9,373 bases of DNA from an uncultured Clostridia bacterium (GCA_946497265.1 CAMMKL010000068.1:1-9373); one strand, 5' to 3'. Counted from the first letter of the stretch, positions 1 to 7,084 are shown. Translations and numbers: made by a program. Notes: a model not told the origin generated them from the sequence alone.

Positions 1-810
1 TTGTATTCGGCCCTGATCGGCTATATCTGGTACGAAGCGCCGGACGAGGAAATGCGCAAACGCAGGATCGTCGTAATTGGCCGCGGTCTGATCCTCATTG
101 TAGTGGGAAACCTTCTTCTGGTTGGCGATCATGTAGTTGTAGTTGTTGTAGTCAAGCATCAGGGAACCCCAGATCTTATCGGGATCGGTTTCCGGCTTGT
201 CATCGGTCAACTGCTTCGCAGTCTCGACGTATTTCTCCCAAGTCCAACCCTCTGCGGTCGGGTATGCCACACCGGCGTCGTCAAAGATCTTCTTGTTGTA
301 CAGGGTCAGCCAAATGTCGGTAAACGCCGGCAGGGTGTAAACCTTACCGTCCGCCATGGTGTCCAGATACTGGCCGTGGATCGCTTCCATGTCATAACCG
401 GCAGCCTCGGCAAGAGGAGTCAGTTCGGACAGAACGCCTGCGTTGTAGAACTTCTTCATGTTCGGGAACGCTTCGTAGAACATGTCGATCTGGGTACCAT
501 TCATCAGGTCAACAAGGGTCTTGTCGATTTCGCCATCAACTCTGTCGGCCACAATGTGCCATTCGATGGTAGCGCCGGTTTCCTCTTTGACCAGGTCAAC
601 CACCTTTGTAATTTCATCACCGGTGGTACCGGACTTGGTCTGGGCGTATTTCAGGGTTACGCCCTCATAAGGCTTCTCCGAGCCGGTCTGGCTAGCCGGC
701 GTGGACGGAGCACTGCTGGTGGTTTCGCCGCCTTGGCAGCTTGCCAGCGTACCGACCATCGTGGCGGCCGCCAGAGCTACGCAAAGTACGGATTTTACTC
801 TTAACTTCAC
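1..810 (-). CDS. Carbohydrate ABC transporter substrate-binding lipoprotein (3' end outside window)
   Basis: Extracellular solute-binding protein that would capture a sugar or oligosaccharide and deliver it to an ABC importer. It would be anchored to the outer face of the membrane. The 270 visible codons begin at GTG (808-810), placed 7 nt after an AGGAGG at 818-823. Residues 1-24 form a lipoprotein signal: basic start (KLRVK), hydrophobic core and lipobox LASC with Cys25. A Ser/Thr/Pro-rich linker (about 28-45) follows, then the mature fold starting near VTLKYAQ. The stretch DGKVYTLPAFTDIWLTLYNK, then a Trp-rich GWTWEKYVETAKQLT, is typical of family 1 sugar-binding proteins (inference from family knowledge). 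Such proteins usually have 400-550 residues, so about half is missing at the window edge, where permease genes would be expected to follow. Strong codon bias (ACC, CTG, AAG, TAC) suggests high expression. It lies downstream of the YesM/YesN-like pair, which probably controls it. The substrate cannot be told. Confidence 0.9.
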   Translation of the reverse strand, partial: MKLRVKSVLCVALAAATMVGTLASCQGGETTSSAPSTPASQTGSEKPYEGVTLKYAQTKSGTTGDEITKVVDLVKEETGATIEWHIVADRVDGEIDKTLVDLMNGTQIDMFYEAFPNMKKFYNAGVLSELTPLAEAAGYDMEAIHGQYLDTMADGKVYTLPAFTDIWLTLYNKKIFDDAGVAYPTAEGWTWEKYVETAKQLTDDKPETDPDKIWGSLMLDYNNYNYMIANQKKVSHYNEDQTAANYDDPAFAHFLVRRFVPDIADQGRIQ

Positions 811-847
811 AAAAATTCCTCCTTTGGTTTTACAGGGTTTAGCTTAC

Positions 848-875
848 AGTACACATTGTACATGATTTGTACATA
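848..875. repeat. GTACA-type repeats upstream of the substrate-binding protein (possible operator)
   Basis: The leader between kinase and binding-protein genes holds TTGTACAT-like direct repeats at about 855-863 and 866-874, 11 nt apart, that is one helical turn. A third partial copy (GTACAC) lies near 849-854. AraC-type regulators often bind direct repeats, so this could be a site for the neighbouring response regulator, which is inference. Relative to the better promoter candidate the repeats are downstream. They would then suit repression, or else the weaker promoter is the real one. Confidence 0.4.
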
Positions 876-899
876 AATTTCTATCGGTGATTTTTTACT

Positions 900-928
900 T
901 TTATAGGCTGTTTTAGTCATTTTGTCCA
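900..928 (-). promoter_or_regulatory. Candidate sigma-A promoter for the substrate-binding protein gene
   Basis: Read on the minus strand, TGGACA (923-928) and TATAAA (900-905) are separated by exactly 17 nt. The -35 box overlaps the end of the histidine kinase gene. The predicted start near 893 leaves a leader of about 80 nt before the GTG. A weaker second option is TACAAT (854-859) with a TAGAAA-like -35 box 17 nt upstream of it. The sequence does not decide between them. Confidence 0.5.
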
Positions 929-2790
929 ACTTTAGGAATAGTGATCACAATTTTGGTACCTTTGCCCTGTTTACTGAATATTTTTACAGCATTTTCCTTA
1001 TTAAAATAGAGCCGTATCCGCTCGCTTACGCTTCTTAAACCGATGCCTGTGCCTTTCATTTGGTTGTAATTCCCATTTTTTCTCCTTTCTTCGTCATCTT
1101 CCACAATGTGTAAACGTACAGCAGCCAATCGCGCAGGATCCATACCCGAGCCGTTATCCACAACGATAAACCGGATCTCTTCCTCCCGTACCACTACGCG
1201 CAGACGGATCCCCAGCGGATGCTCAATACCCTCCATAGCATACATAATAGCGTTCTCAACGGTTGGCTGTAAGATCAGCTTGAGCGTTTTGTACCGTGCG
1301 ATTTCTTCGCTGTTCATACGCAGGTCAAACGAAAACCGTTCTTTATAGCGTGCCTTTTGTATGTTAATATAGGCCATAAGGTGTTCGATTTCCTTCGGGA
1401 TCTCTACAATCAGATTTCCGCTGCCGATGGAAAGGCGGTACATCCTGCCCAGGGAAGCGGCAATCCGCCCTATATCCGGGCTTCCGCGCTCGTTGGCTTT
1501 CCAGACGAGAGTCTCCAGCGTATTATAGAGGAAATGAGGATTGACTTGTCCCATTAGCACTTCCATTTCCAGCTCTTTCTTCTTTTTTTCAATCTCATAT
1601 TCCTCTTCAATGTACTGATTGATCCGGCAAAGCATGGCGTTATAATAGTTGGCCATATTACCGATCTCATTCCTGCTGTTGATATATACATATGCATTGC
1701 GGTCCCCATTATATACCTTTTCCATGGCGTGATTGATTACCGTAACCGGTTTCAAAAACTGGTCGGTTATGATGTTCAGCAGCAGTACGCACAAAAGCGT
1801 ACAAAGGAAAAGCGCCAGGAAGATTTTCAGAAACAGGGAGTCCATCTCGCGGGTCACTTCGCGCACTGGGATAACCGCGACCGTTTTCCAGTCGCTTATT
1901 CCGGAAGAAGAGATGCTTACGATATAGCCGACCCCATTCCGATTCATTTCGAAGGTACCAGCCTCCCCGTGGTTGCGGATCTCCTGCATCAGGTTTGGTT
2001 CCAATACGCGGTTTACAAGCTGTTTTTCATTGCTGGAGGAAAGGATGTTCCCGGCGCCGTCCACCACATAAAACTCACCCTTGCTTTCCATGGAAATAAC
2101 CCGGTACTTTTCATATAGTTCTCTTTCCGGAATTGTAAATATATGGGTTCCCAAATATTCTCCGGTCAGCGGCTTGATGACGCGGCGGCTGCCGATCAGG
2201 ATACGGTCGCGGGAGGTCTGGGCGCCTTGCTGCCCATTATCCGAAAGGAAATCCTCTTGTGGGGGATACCAGCGAAAAGAAGACAGATTTCCGCTGTCGG
2301 TCACGCCCATCTCCTCTAGGCGATCGCTTACTTTCCGTCCGTCGTTACTGGGATCCACAAAGTTAAAGATCTCTCCCGTACGGCTGCTGATCAGCGCAAT
2401 GGTCGCCGATGGCCCCACCTGGTTATAGCTTTCAAACAGCCGGTCCATACGGTTGAGGGCTATCAGTTTTTCCATCCGCTTCTCTTCCCCGTAGGATATC
2501 CGCATATACCGTTCCACATCGGGTTCCAAGCCAACTTTACTGGACATGTTGTATATCGGCAGCAGCATCTCGTCAATATTGGCCATCGTCTTGGTAACGC
2601 CTTCCCCAACGGTATCGATGGTCTGCTCGCGCATTCTCAGGCCCGTCTGATAAAACAAAACAAACACCACGATCATGGTAGGCAACAAAACGCTGACCAG
2701 AATCAATACCACAAGCTGCTTTTTCAAGCTGGCGGTGGCTTTGTTCTCTTTTAAAACCCCAAACTCCAGGTTTTCTTTGAGCCGTTTCAT
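913..2790 (-). CDS. YesM-like sensor histidine kinase
   Basis: Membrane sensor kinase of 625 residues that autophosphorylates on His and passes the phosphate to the regulator encoded just upstream. Visible order: TM1 (about 26-47), a large extracytoplasmic sensor region (48-318), TM2 (320-341), HAMP (about 342-398) and a coiled linker rich in Glu/Lys. The His_kinase domain has the phosphoacceptor motif QVNPHFLYNTLE with His419. A GHKL ATPase domain follows with N-box QPTVENA (Asn513), DNGSGM (Asp545) and GTGIGL (580-585). All key residues are present and the length is typical of the LytS/YesM family. The ATG (2788-2790) overlaps the regulator's TGA. No strong Shine-Dalgarno sequence is visible, so translational coupling is likely. 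Kinases of this class usually sit beside carbohydrate importers, as here. The ligand of the sensor region is unknown. Confidence 0.93.
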   Translation of the reverse strand: MKRLKENLEFGVLKENKATASLKKQLVVLILVSVLLPTMIVVFVLFYQTGLRMREQTIDTVGEGVTKTMANIDEMLLPIYNMSSKVGLEPDVERYMRISYGEEKRMEKLIALNRMDRLFESYNQVGPSATIALISSRTGEIFNFVDPSNDGRKVSDRLEEMGVTDSGNLSSFRWYPPQEDFLSDNGQQGAQTSRDRILIGSRRVIKPLTGEYLGTHIFTIPERELYEKYRVISMESKGEFYVVDGAGNILSSSNEKQLVNRVLEPNLMQEIRNHGEAGTFEMNRNGVGYIVSISSSGISDWKTVAVIPVREVTREMDSLFLKIFLALFLCTLLCVLLLNIITDQFLKPVTVINHAMEKVYNGDRNAYVYINSRNEIGNMANYYNAMLCRINQYIEEEYEIEKKKKELEMEVLMGQVNPHFLYNTLETLVWKANERGSPDIGRIAASLGRMYRLSIGSGNLIVEIPKEIEHLMAYINIQKARYKERFSFDLRMNSEEIARYKTLKLILQPTVENAIMYAMEGIEHPLGIRLRVVVREEEIRFIVVDNGSGMDPARLAAVRLHIVEDDEERRKNGNYNQMKGTGIGLRSVSERIRLYFNKENAVKIFSKQGKGTKIVITIPKVGQND

Positions 2791-4412
2791 GATTCCGAAC
2801 CCGACGCCCCCGGATGGTTCCGGTACTCGGCCGGATTACTTCCGGTGTGCTTTTTAAACACACGAATAAAATTGGATACGTCCGCATACCCCACCTGCTC
2901 GGCTACGTCGTATACTTTGAGCGCCGGGTCACGCAACAGCTCCTTGCTTTTTTCCACCCTTTTTTTCGCTACATAATCGCTAAAATTGTAGCCGGTTTCA
3001 TTTTTAAACAGCTTGGAGATGTACGCCGGGTTTTTATTGACCTTACCGGCAATAAAATCCAAGGAAATGGCATTGGAGGTATAATTTTCGTCAATATACT
3101 CCCGGATACTGTTCACAAGCTGGTTCCCTCCGCCTTTGTTCTCCTTCAACTTTTCAAATAAGGTAAGCAGAATATGGTATACAAACGATTTTTTGGCTTC
3201 CAGGCTGTCCATCGACCGAATATTGGAATATGCGATCCCCTGGTCAATTAAGAGCTCGTCCAAATTGATGTGCACGCTCAATCCCCACCGGGACATATTG
3301 TAAAGGAATTCCAGGCACATCCGGTTGATGTAATCGTATTGTTTAATGACCTTGTTTTCAAAAAAGCCAAATACCAAGTCGAGTTCTTCCCGTATGGCGT
3401 GCAGATCCCCCCGCAGCATGCTGCCCGTGATAAGTTCCTGGTCAAACTGCAGGGAATGGTAACCGACTTCCTCCTGCCCCTTTATATCGGAGTACAGCAG
3501 CAGGCTGCCCGGCCCCATAAAAATCTTCTGGCGTATGCATTCCTCCGCCTGTTCGTAATAACGCGGCAGGGATACGACATCCTGGCACAAATCGCTGATG
3601 CCTGCCGACACCTTGATGTGAAGCTGTTCGTTTAGGTTCGACTGGATATTAGATAGCAATGCGGCTGCCGACCGCTCCCAATCGGGCCCATCCGGGCAAA
3701 AAATACCGATAATTTCTTCCTTCGCGTTCAGGAAAAACCGGCCGGGGATCTCTCCCAGTGCTTTATTACAAAAATCCGTTACACGGGAACGCACATCGTA
3801 GCCGATCCCATCCGGAAGATCCGCCTCCATAGCGGAAAGGTCGTCAACTTCCAAAAGCGCCACCACGCAATTATTAAAATCGATCCCCAGTTTATAAAAA
3901 TCGGCCTTGCTCTCCACGCCCTCGCTGCTTGCAAAATGCCCGCGGATAAGCTGGTTTAAAAAATGAACGCACATGTACACGTTGTTTTCTTCTACGCTGC
4001 GCTTGAGCGCCTCGTATTCCCGCCGGCGGTTGGTTTCTTCATCCAGGCGTACCTTCATCTGTAAAAACAGCCGTTCAAATTCATCCAGGTCCGTTGGCTT
4101 CAGCAGGTATTCACTTACCCCGTTTTTAATGGCCATATTCAGGTATTCCACATCGTTATAGCCGGTTAGAATAATGATCTTGATCTCCGGGTAATTTTTG
4201 CTTAGGTATTGCATCAGGGCAACCCCATCCATTTTTGGCATGCGGATATCGGTAAGGACGACGTGCGGCGGATTTTCCCGGATGCACTCCACAGCTTCCA
4301 AGCCATTAGAGGCTTGTCCGGATATCTCAAATCCCCAGTCGCCCCACGGGATACTGCCGGCTATCCCTTGGCGGATGTCTTCTTCATCATCCACAAGCAG
4401 CAACTTATACAT
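2787..4412 (-). CDS. YesN-like response regulator, REC plus AraC-type HTH
   Basis: Cytoplasmic DNA-binding response regulator of 541 residues. The receiver domain (1-about 120) carries the acidic pair Asp8/Asp9, phosphoacceptor Asp55 in LTDIRMPKMDG, Thr83 and the KP pair Lys105-Pro106. A long middle region (about 120-430) resembles the poorly conserved linker of YesN proteins. Residues 433-532 form an AraC/XylS double helix-turn-helix, with SLDFIAGKVNKNPAYISKLF and the closing GYADVSNFIRVFKKHTGSNP signature. Start ATG (4410-4412) has AAGGTGG 6 nt upstream. It has its own promoter, whose -35 box overlaps the end of the preceding PHP gene, and it is coupled to the kinase by ATGA. It probably activates the binding protein and the rest of the importer locus (inference from context). 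Confidence 0.94.
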   Translation of the reverse strand: MYKLLLVDDEEDIRQGIAGSIPWGDWGFEISGQASNGLEAVECIRENPPHVVLTDIRMPKMDGVALMQYLSKNYPEIKIIILTGYNDVEYLNMAIKNGVSEYLLKPTDLDEFERLFLQMKVRLDEETNRRREYEALKRSVEENNVYMCVHFLNQLIRGHFASSEGVESKADFYKLGIDFNNCVVALLEVDDLSAMEADLPDGIGYDVRSRVTDFCNKALGEIPGRFFLNAKEEIIGIFCPDGPDWERSAAALLSNIQSNLNEQLHIKVSAGISDLCQDVVSLPRYYEQAEECIRQKIFMGPGSLLLYSDIKGQEEVGYHSLQFDQELITGSMLRGDLHAIREELDLVFGFFENKVIKQYDYINRMCLEFLYNMSRWGLSVHINLDELLIDQGIAYSNIRSMDSLEAKKSFVYHILLTLFEKLKENKGGGNQLVNSIREYIDENYTSNAISLDFIAGKVNKNPAYISKLFKNETGYNFSDYVAKKRVEKSKELLRDPALKVYDVAEQVGYADVSNFIRVFKKHTGSNPAEYRNHPGASGSES

Positions 4413-4443
4413 ACCGCACCACCTTACTTTGTAGCATATTACA

Positions 4444-4460
4444 CATTATCTATGATAATG
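4444..4460. promoter_or_regulatory. Perfect 7-bp dyad over the -10 box (candidate operator)
   Basis: CATTATC-TAT-GATAATG is a perfect inverted repeat of 7-bp arms with a 3-nt centre. It lies across the -10 element and the predicted start of the regulator operon. No T-tract follows on either strand, so it is not a terminator. A bound dimer here would block the promoter, so repression is the natural guess. The binding protein is unknown. Confidence 0.5.
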
Positions 4461-4480
4461 CCTCGCCAAAAGTTTGTCAA
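4452..4480 (-). promoter_or_regulatory. Promoter of the response regulator-kinase operon
   Basis: On the minus strand, TTGACA (4475-4480) and TATCAT (4452-4457) stand 17 nt apart. This is a perfect -35 box and a 5/6 match at -10. The -35 box overlaps the stop codon of the PHP gene. The expected start near 4445 gives a leader of about 33 nt. A 17-bp dyad covers the -10 region. Confidence 0.7.
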
Positions 4481-5439
4481 TTCATTTCATCCAGAAAATA
4501 CGCCCGGCTATCCGCATGGCGCCCTTTCTCATCCTGGATGGAAACCCGCAGGAAACGGTCGTTCCGGTTTGGATCCCGTTCAAAAACCGCTTCGGTTAAA
4601 AATTCGTTTGCCCTTGATCGCTTCTGGTAGCTCAGCCTTCCGCTGCCTTTTACATAGATTTTGCTGACCGGGCTGGTTTTCAAGACGATCCGGTTCCCCT
4701 CCAGATAGAAATCCTTGATTTCCGGTCCGGTAGAGGCATAAAAATCCCCTCTCCTGAGCGCGTCAATGACGGCCGTATAGCTTAGTTCCTTTGCTTTGAC
4801 CATCGTAAAGCCGCCGAAAGAATCGCACATGGGGTCCTCTTCCGGATAACAATTGTGGTTATCGTCGGTTGCCACACAGGCAAGCCGGTTCCCAGTGCGC
4901 AGCATTTCGTCATACGCCTGAGCGTGGTAACCGTACAACCCGTCTATTTCACAGCCGTGGTTGTAGATTTCCATCGCAAAGAAGCCACGCAAGCCTTTAT
5001 AGTCCTCATAGGTTTGCAGCGACCAATACGGATGATTGTAGCACAATAGAAAGCCCAATTCCCCCATTTCTTTCGCAAAAGTATTGAGGGCGGCGGTATC
5101 CCGTCCTTTTGGCATGGGGCTTTTGTTTTTTTCTTCCCTATGTTGATCCGGATCGGTATCGTATAAACATATATGGGTTGTAGCATAGTGGTTATAATCC
5201 CCGGTTTCCCAATCGGCGTCGGCTTCGTACCCGGCCAGCGCCAGAAAGGTTTCATCCGACAGGTTCCGATGGTCCCGATAGCGCCTGTGGTCGGTATACG
5301 CCAAAATGGAATAACCGTGCCTTTGATACATGCCCTTTAATTCCTCTATTGTCTTCTTTCCGTCGGAAATTACGGAATGGCAGTGGAGATTAGCCTTGTA
5401 AAAGGTTCCTTCGTTGGGCAATAAATAGATACGTTTCAT
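4477..5439 (-). CDS. PHP-domain metal-dependent hydrolase, CehA/McbA-like
   Basis: Predicted cytoplasmic metal-dependent phosphoesterase/hydrolase of 320 residues, with no signal peptide. PHP metal-site motifs appear in order: HCH (His19, His21), YTDH (Asp50, His51), Glu72 in AGYEAD, YNHPYW (His136), Glu157, and ATDDNH (Asp192/Asp193, His195). A C-terminal beta-rich stretch starts at YASTGPEI and resembles the tail domain of CehA/McbA-type PHP proteins (family recall). The start at 5437-5439 is chosen because AAGGAG (5449-5454) lies 9 nt upstream. The in-frame ATG 24 nt earlier has no ribosome binding site. It has its own promoter and precedes the two-component/importer block in the same direction, so a role linked to the imported substrate is possible. 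The substrate cannot be read from the sequence. Confidence 0.87.
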   Translation of the reverse strand: MKRIYLLPNEGTFYKANLHCHSVISDGKKTIEELKGMYQRHGYSILAYTDHRRYRDHRNLSDETFLALAGYEADADWETGDYNHYATTHICLYDTDPDQHREEKNKSPMPKGRDTAALNTFAKEMGELGFLLCYNHPYWSLQTYEDYKGLRGFFAMEIYNHGCEIDGLYGYHAQAYDEMLRTGNRLACVATDDNHNCYPEEDPMCDSFGGFTMVKAKELSYTAVIDALRRGDFYASTGPEIKDFYLEGNRIVLKTSPVSKIYVKGSGRLSYQKRSRANEFLTEAVFERDPNRNDRFLRVSIQDEKGRHADSRAYFLDEMN

Positions 5440-5494
5440 AATATAAAGCTCCTTCTCACGCATTTGAAAACCCGTTTTGACAGGCTTCGCCTAC

Positions 5495-5522
5495 ATTATA
5501 GCGCGGTTCGTGTGATTGTAAA
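5495..5522 (-). promoter_or_regulatory. Promoter of the PHP hydrolase gene
   Basis: Minus-strand TTTACA (5517-5522) and perfect TATAAT (5495-5500) are 16 nt apart. The predicted start near 5488 gives a leader of about 50 nt. A 10-bp palindrome TAAAGCTTTA (5519-5528) overlaps the -35 box. A tiny hairpin AGGC-TTC-GCCT (5481-5491) lies close to the start site. Confidence 0.7.
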
Positions 5523-5591
5523 GCTTTAATCTGTAAGATTTTGTGGTGTTTTTTGTGTTTAGCCATACTTAAAGGGTATAAAATCATTTTA

Positions 5592-5637
5592 CCACAACAA
5601 AAGGCTCCGACAAACTTACACCATTTGTCGGAGCCTT
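5592..5637 (-). terminator. Intrinsic terminator of the large RNA
   Basis: A perfect 14-bp stem (5601-5614 with 5624-5637) encloses a 9-nt loop. On the minus strand it is followed by TTTTGTTGT. The plus-strand side lacks a T-tract, so termination is for minus-strand transcription and separates this RNA from the PHP gene. Confidence 0.9.
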
Positions 5638-5701
5638 CTTGCTGGTTGTATTCACGGATTCCGCCCTACTGACATCCTCCGCTACTTATTTACTTTCTTT
5701 T

Positions 5702-6412
5702 GGACTCACCCTTCGTAATAATTTAGGATGATACCCTTTCCGCATCAAAGCCTTATGCACAGCAAGCGTCCTCACTATCAACTGACTTTTCTTTGTGCAG
5801 CTTTTTTGCTCCCGGTTTTATCCAAACAGAATAAACTAAGTCATGGGACTCACCTTTTCACCGTTTACACGGTTTTATTGTCCTTTCCGGCCGAAATCCG
5901 CCGGCTTAGTTACTTATACTTTGGACTCACCCTTTGATTGTGGATTTTATATTCCATATAATAGAAAAGAATCAAATTCATCTGTTTGGGTTTAGCGCCT
6001 TTTTATAAATTAGCCTTACATTTTATGCAAAGCCCTTTTTTACAAATCCTGTTCCGCTATTGCTGCACAGAATATAGGCGCTAACCTTAATATTCAATTT
6101 TTCTAACGTATCCTTCTGCGTTTGCAGAAAACCCATGAATCCGGATAAAACAGTTCCTATGTTTTTCTCCTTTTTCCGTTTTCCTTTACGATTTTCGTTC
6201 GCCGCAAAAGGTTCCCGGTCGGATTGCTTTTCGTTTTACCTGTTTTATACGGCAATCAACTTGGACGTTACCGGCAACAGAGCCTCGATCTCGATGGATG
6301 AACCCGGTTTTGTCCCTTTTTGAAAAATTAGCAATCACTTTTCCGGAAGCTTCGACCAATGAGGCCGAAGCTATTTAAATGCTGAGGTTCTAATGCGCCC
6401 ATTGGACTCGCC
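5702..6412 (-). repeat. Four dispersed GGUGAGUCC-like motifs inside the large RNA
   Basis: On the RNA strand GGTGAGTCC occurs at 5702-5710, 5846-5854 and 5923-5931, with a GGCGAGTCC variant at 6404-6412. The copies at 5702 and 5923 share 15 nt (AAGGGTGAGTCCAAA). Each copy lies on the 3' side of a helical domain, and at least one GUCC end (5846-5849) can pair with an upstream GGAC (5880-5883). They are spread over about 700 nt with uneven spacing, so this is a repeated structural module rather than a tandem repeat. Confidence 0.7.
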
Positions 6413-6575
6413 TCCCTTTCTCGAAGCCTTTCGCAATGCTTTCTTTCACATTGCATCGGTTATGATTTTCCGGCTTCTCATTTGCTTTCGGAAAGCTTTC
6501 CAAAAAACTTACTTGCTCACACTCTCATGCTGGCTTTCCGTTTTTCTTTATCTCTTCTTTCCTGATTGCATCTTT

Positions 6576-6604
6576 ATTATAGCAGGCGCCCTGTCATATG
6601 TCAA
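6576..6604 (-). promoter_or_regulatory. Perfect consensus sigma-A promoter of the large RNA
   Basis: Minus-strand TTGACA (6599-6604), 17-nt spacer, TATAAT (6576-6581): a full match to the sigma-A consensus. The predicted start is near 6569. A-rich tracts upstream (6605-6645) could act as an UP element. A perfect promoter with no coding sequence after it suggests an abundant stable RNA. Confidence 0.88.
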
Positions 6605-6662
6605 TACTTTTTTTAAAGATTTTATTTTTTTATTGTTAAATTATTGCAAACTCAACTTTCTA

Positions 6663-6691
6663 TTGACTTAATGCGTTTCAAACGGTAAAAT
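6663..6691 (+). promoter_or_regulatory. Promoter of the DUF1292 gene
   Basis: TTGACT (6663-6668), 17-nt spacer, TAAAAT (6686-6691), both 5/6 matches. The predicted start near 6698 gives a leader of about 60 nt. It contains a small hairpin, GCAGGC-TT-GCCTGC (6727-6740), just before the ribosome binding site. The promoter is back to back with that of the large RNA, with about 60 nt between the two -35 boxes. Confidence 0.7.
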
Positions 6692-6759
6692 TATAAAAGA
6701 CATCATCCAAATCTTATGCAGACCAAGCAGGCTTGCCTGCAACAAAGGAGGCTTTTGCC

Positions 6760-7074
6760 ATGAACAACGAATTTGCTGCCGATCTCATTACCCTGATTGA
6801 CGACGAGGGCAATGAGCACGAGTTTGAAATTTTGGACGTCATTGAGAATGACGACGGCTGTTATTACGCACTCTTACCCACTTTCAACGACCCGGAGGAA
6901 TCTTTAGAATCCGAAGGCACCTATTATATTTTTGAAGCAATTGAAGAAGACGGCGAACAGCAGCTCGCCGAGGTCGAGGACGAAGAATTGCTCGACCGGC
7001 TTGCCGAACAGTTTGAAAGCCGTTTTGAAGAGCTGTACGAATATGAGGACGAAGAGCCTACAATCCAGCAATAA
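6760..7074 (+). CDS. DUF1292 family small acidic protein
   Basis: Predicted cytoplasmic protein of 104 residues, rich in Asp and Glu throughout. The sequence FAADLITLIDDEGNEHEFEI, then YYALLP and YYIFEAIEEDGEQQL, matches my recall of the DUF1292 (YrzB-like) family of Bacillota, whose function is unknown. Start ATG 6760-6762 is chosen because AAAGGAGG (6744-6751) lies 8 nt upstream. An in-frame ATG 27 nt earlier has no site in front of it. No membrane segment or catalytic motif is visible. In many Bacillota this gene sits near ruvX and ireB homologues (general knowledge). Here it stands alone between two RNA genes, so context gives no role. It has its own promoter, and a 6S-like RNA begins about 10 nt after its stop codon. 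Confidence 0.88.
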   Translation: MNNEFAADLITLIDDEGNEHEFEILDVIENDDGCYYALLPTFNDPEESLESEGTYYIFEAIEEDGEQQLAEVEDEELLDRLAEQFESRFEELYEYEDEEPTIQQ

Positions 7075-7084
7075 ATTGTAAAAA

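Larger units (their letters stand above)
5592..6569 (-). ncRNA. Large structured non-coding RNA, about 980 nt, class not recognised
   Basis: This interval has a perfect consensus promoter at one end and an intrinsic terminator at the other, with no credible gene on either strand. The minus-strand transcript has helices joined by A/G-rich linkers, typical of structured RNA. Helices found by eye (5' arm/3' arm): 6563-6569/6331-6337; 6533-6540/6489-6496; 6472-6477/6423-6428 enclosing 6449-6454/6433-6438; a 10-bp hairpin 6363-6372/6348-6357; 6312-6315/6263-6266 with 6304-6308/6270-6274; 6252-6257/6222-6227; 6207-6211/6183-6187; 6143-6147/6109-6113 stacked on 6124-6129/6114-6119; 6077-6084/5992-5999; 6025-6032/6014-6021; 5970-5975/5934-5939; 5905-5911/5834-5840 enclosing 5900-5904/5887-5891, 5880-5883/5846-5849 and a GUAA-capped hairpin 5869-5873/5860-5864; 5794-5799/5756-5761. 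Its size is in the range of OLE, ROOL and GOLLD RNAs, but I cannot match it to any of them. Short helices may arise by chance; the nested longer ones are the stronger evidence. Confidence 0.75.

Noticed and set aside
1..804. Long open frame on the plus strand opposite the substrate-binding protein.
   Set aside because: The minus-strand frame has a lipoprotein signal, a ribosome binding site and family-typical sequence. The plus-strand product (with its VVVGNLLLVGDHVVVVVVV-like run) is an antisense shadow.
835..848. Catabolite-control (cre) site near TGTAAGCTAAAC upstream of the sugar-binding protein gene.
   Set aside because: It lacks the central CG and the palindromic second half of the cre consensus.
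6331..6420. A 23-codon frame on the RNA strand (MGALEPQHLNS...) beginning near 6402 with GGGAGG upstream.
   Set aside because: It is very short, its start sits in the repeated GGCGAGUCC motif and its codons fall in a strong 10-bp hairpin, so the Shine-Dalgarno likeness is probably coincidence. A tiny leader peptide cannot be excluded.
5592..6569. Group II intron, RNase P RNA, tmRNA or T-box as identity of the large RNA.
   Set aside because: I see no domain V hairpin, no RNase P core such as GAGGAAAGTCC, no tRNA-like end with CCA, and no T-box sequence (GGTGG...ACC).
6393..6671. Plus-strand open frame of 92 codons, and shorter ones at 5728-5937 and 6135-6323, opposite the large RNA.
   Set aside because: No Shine-Dalgarno sequence stands before the starts. 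The products are Phe/Leu/Ser-rich as expected from pyrimidine-rich DNA, and one runs through the divergent promoter region.
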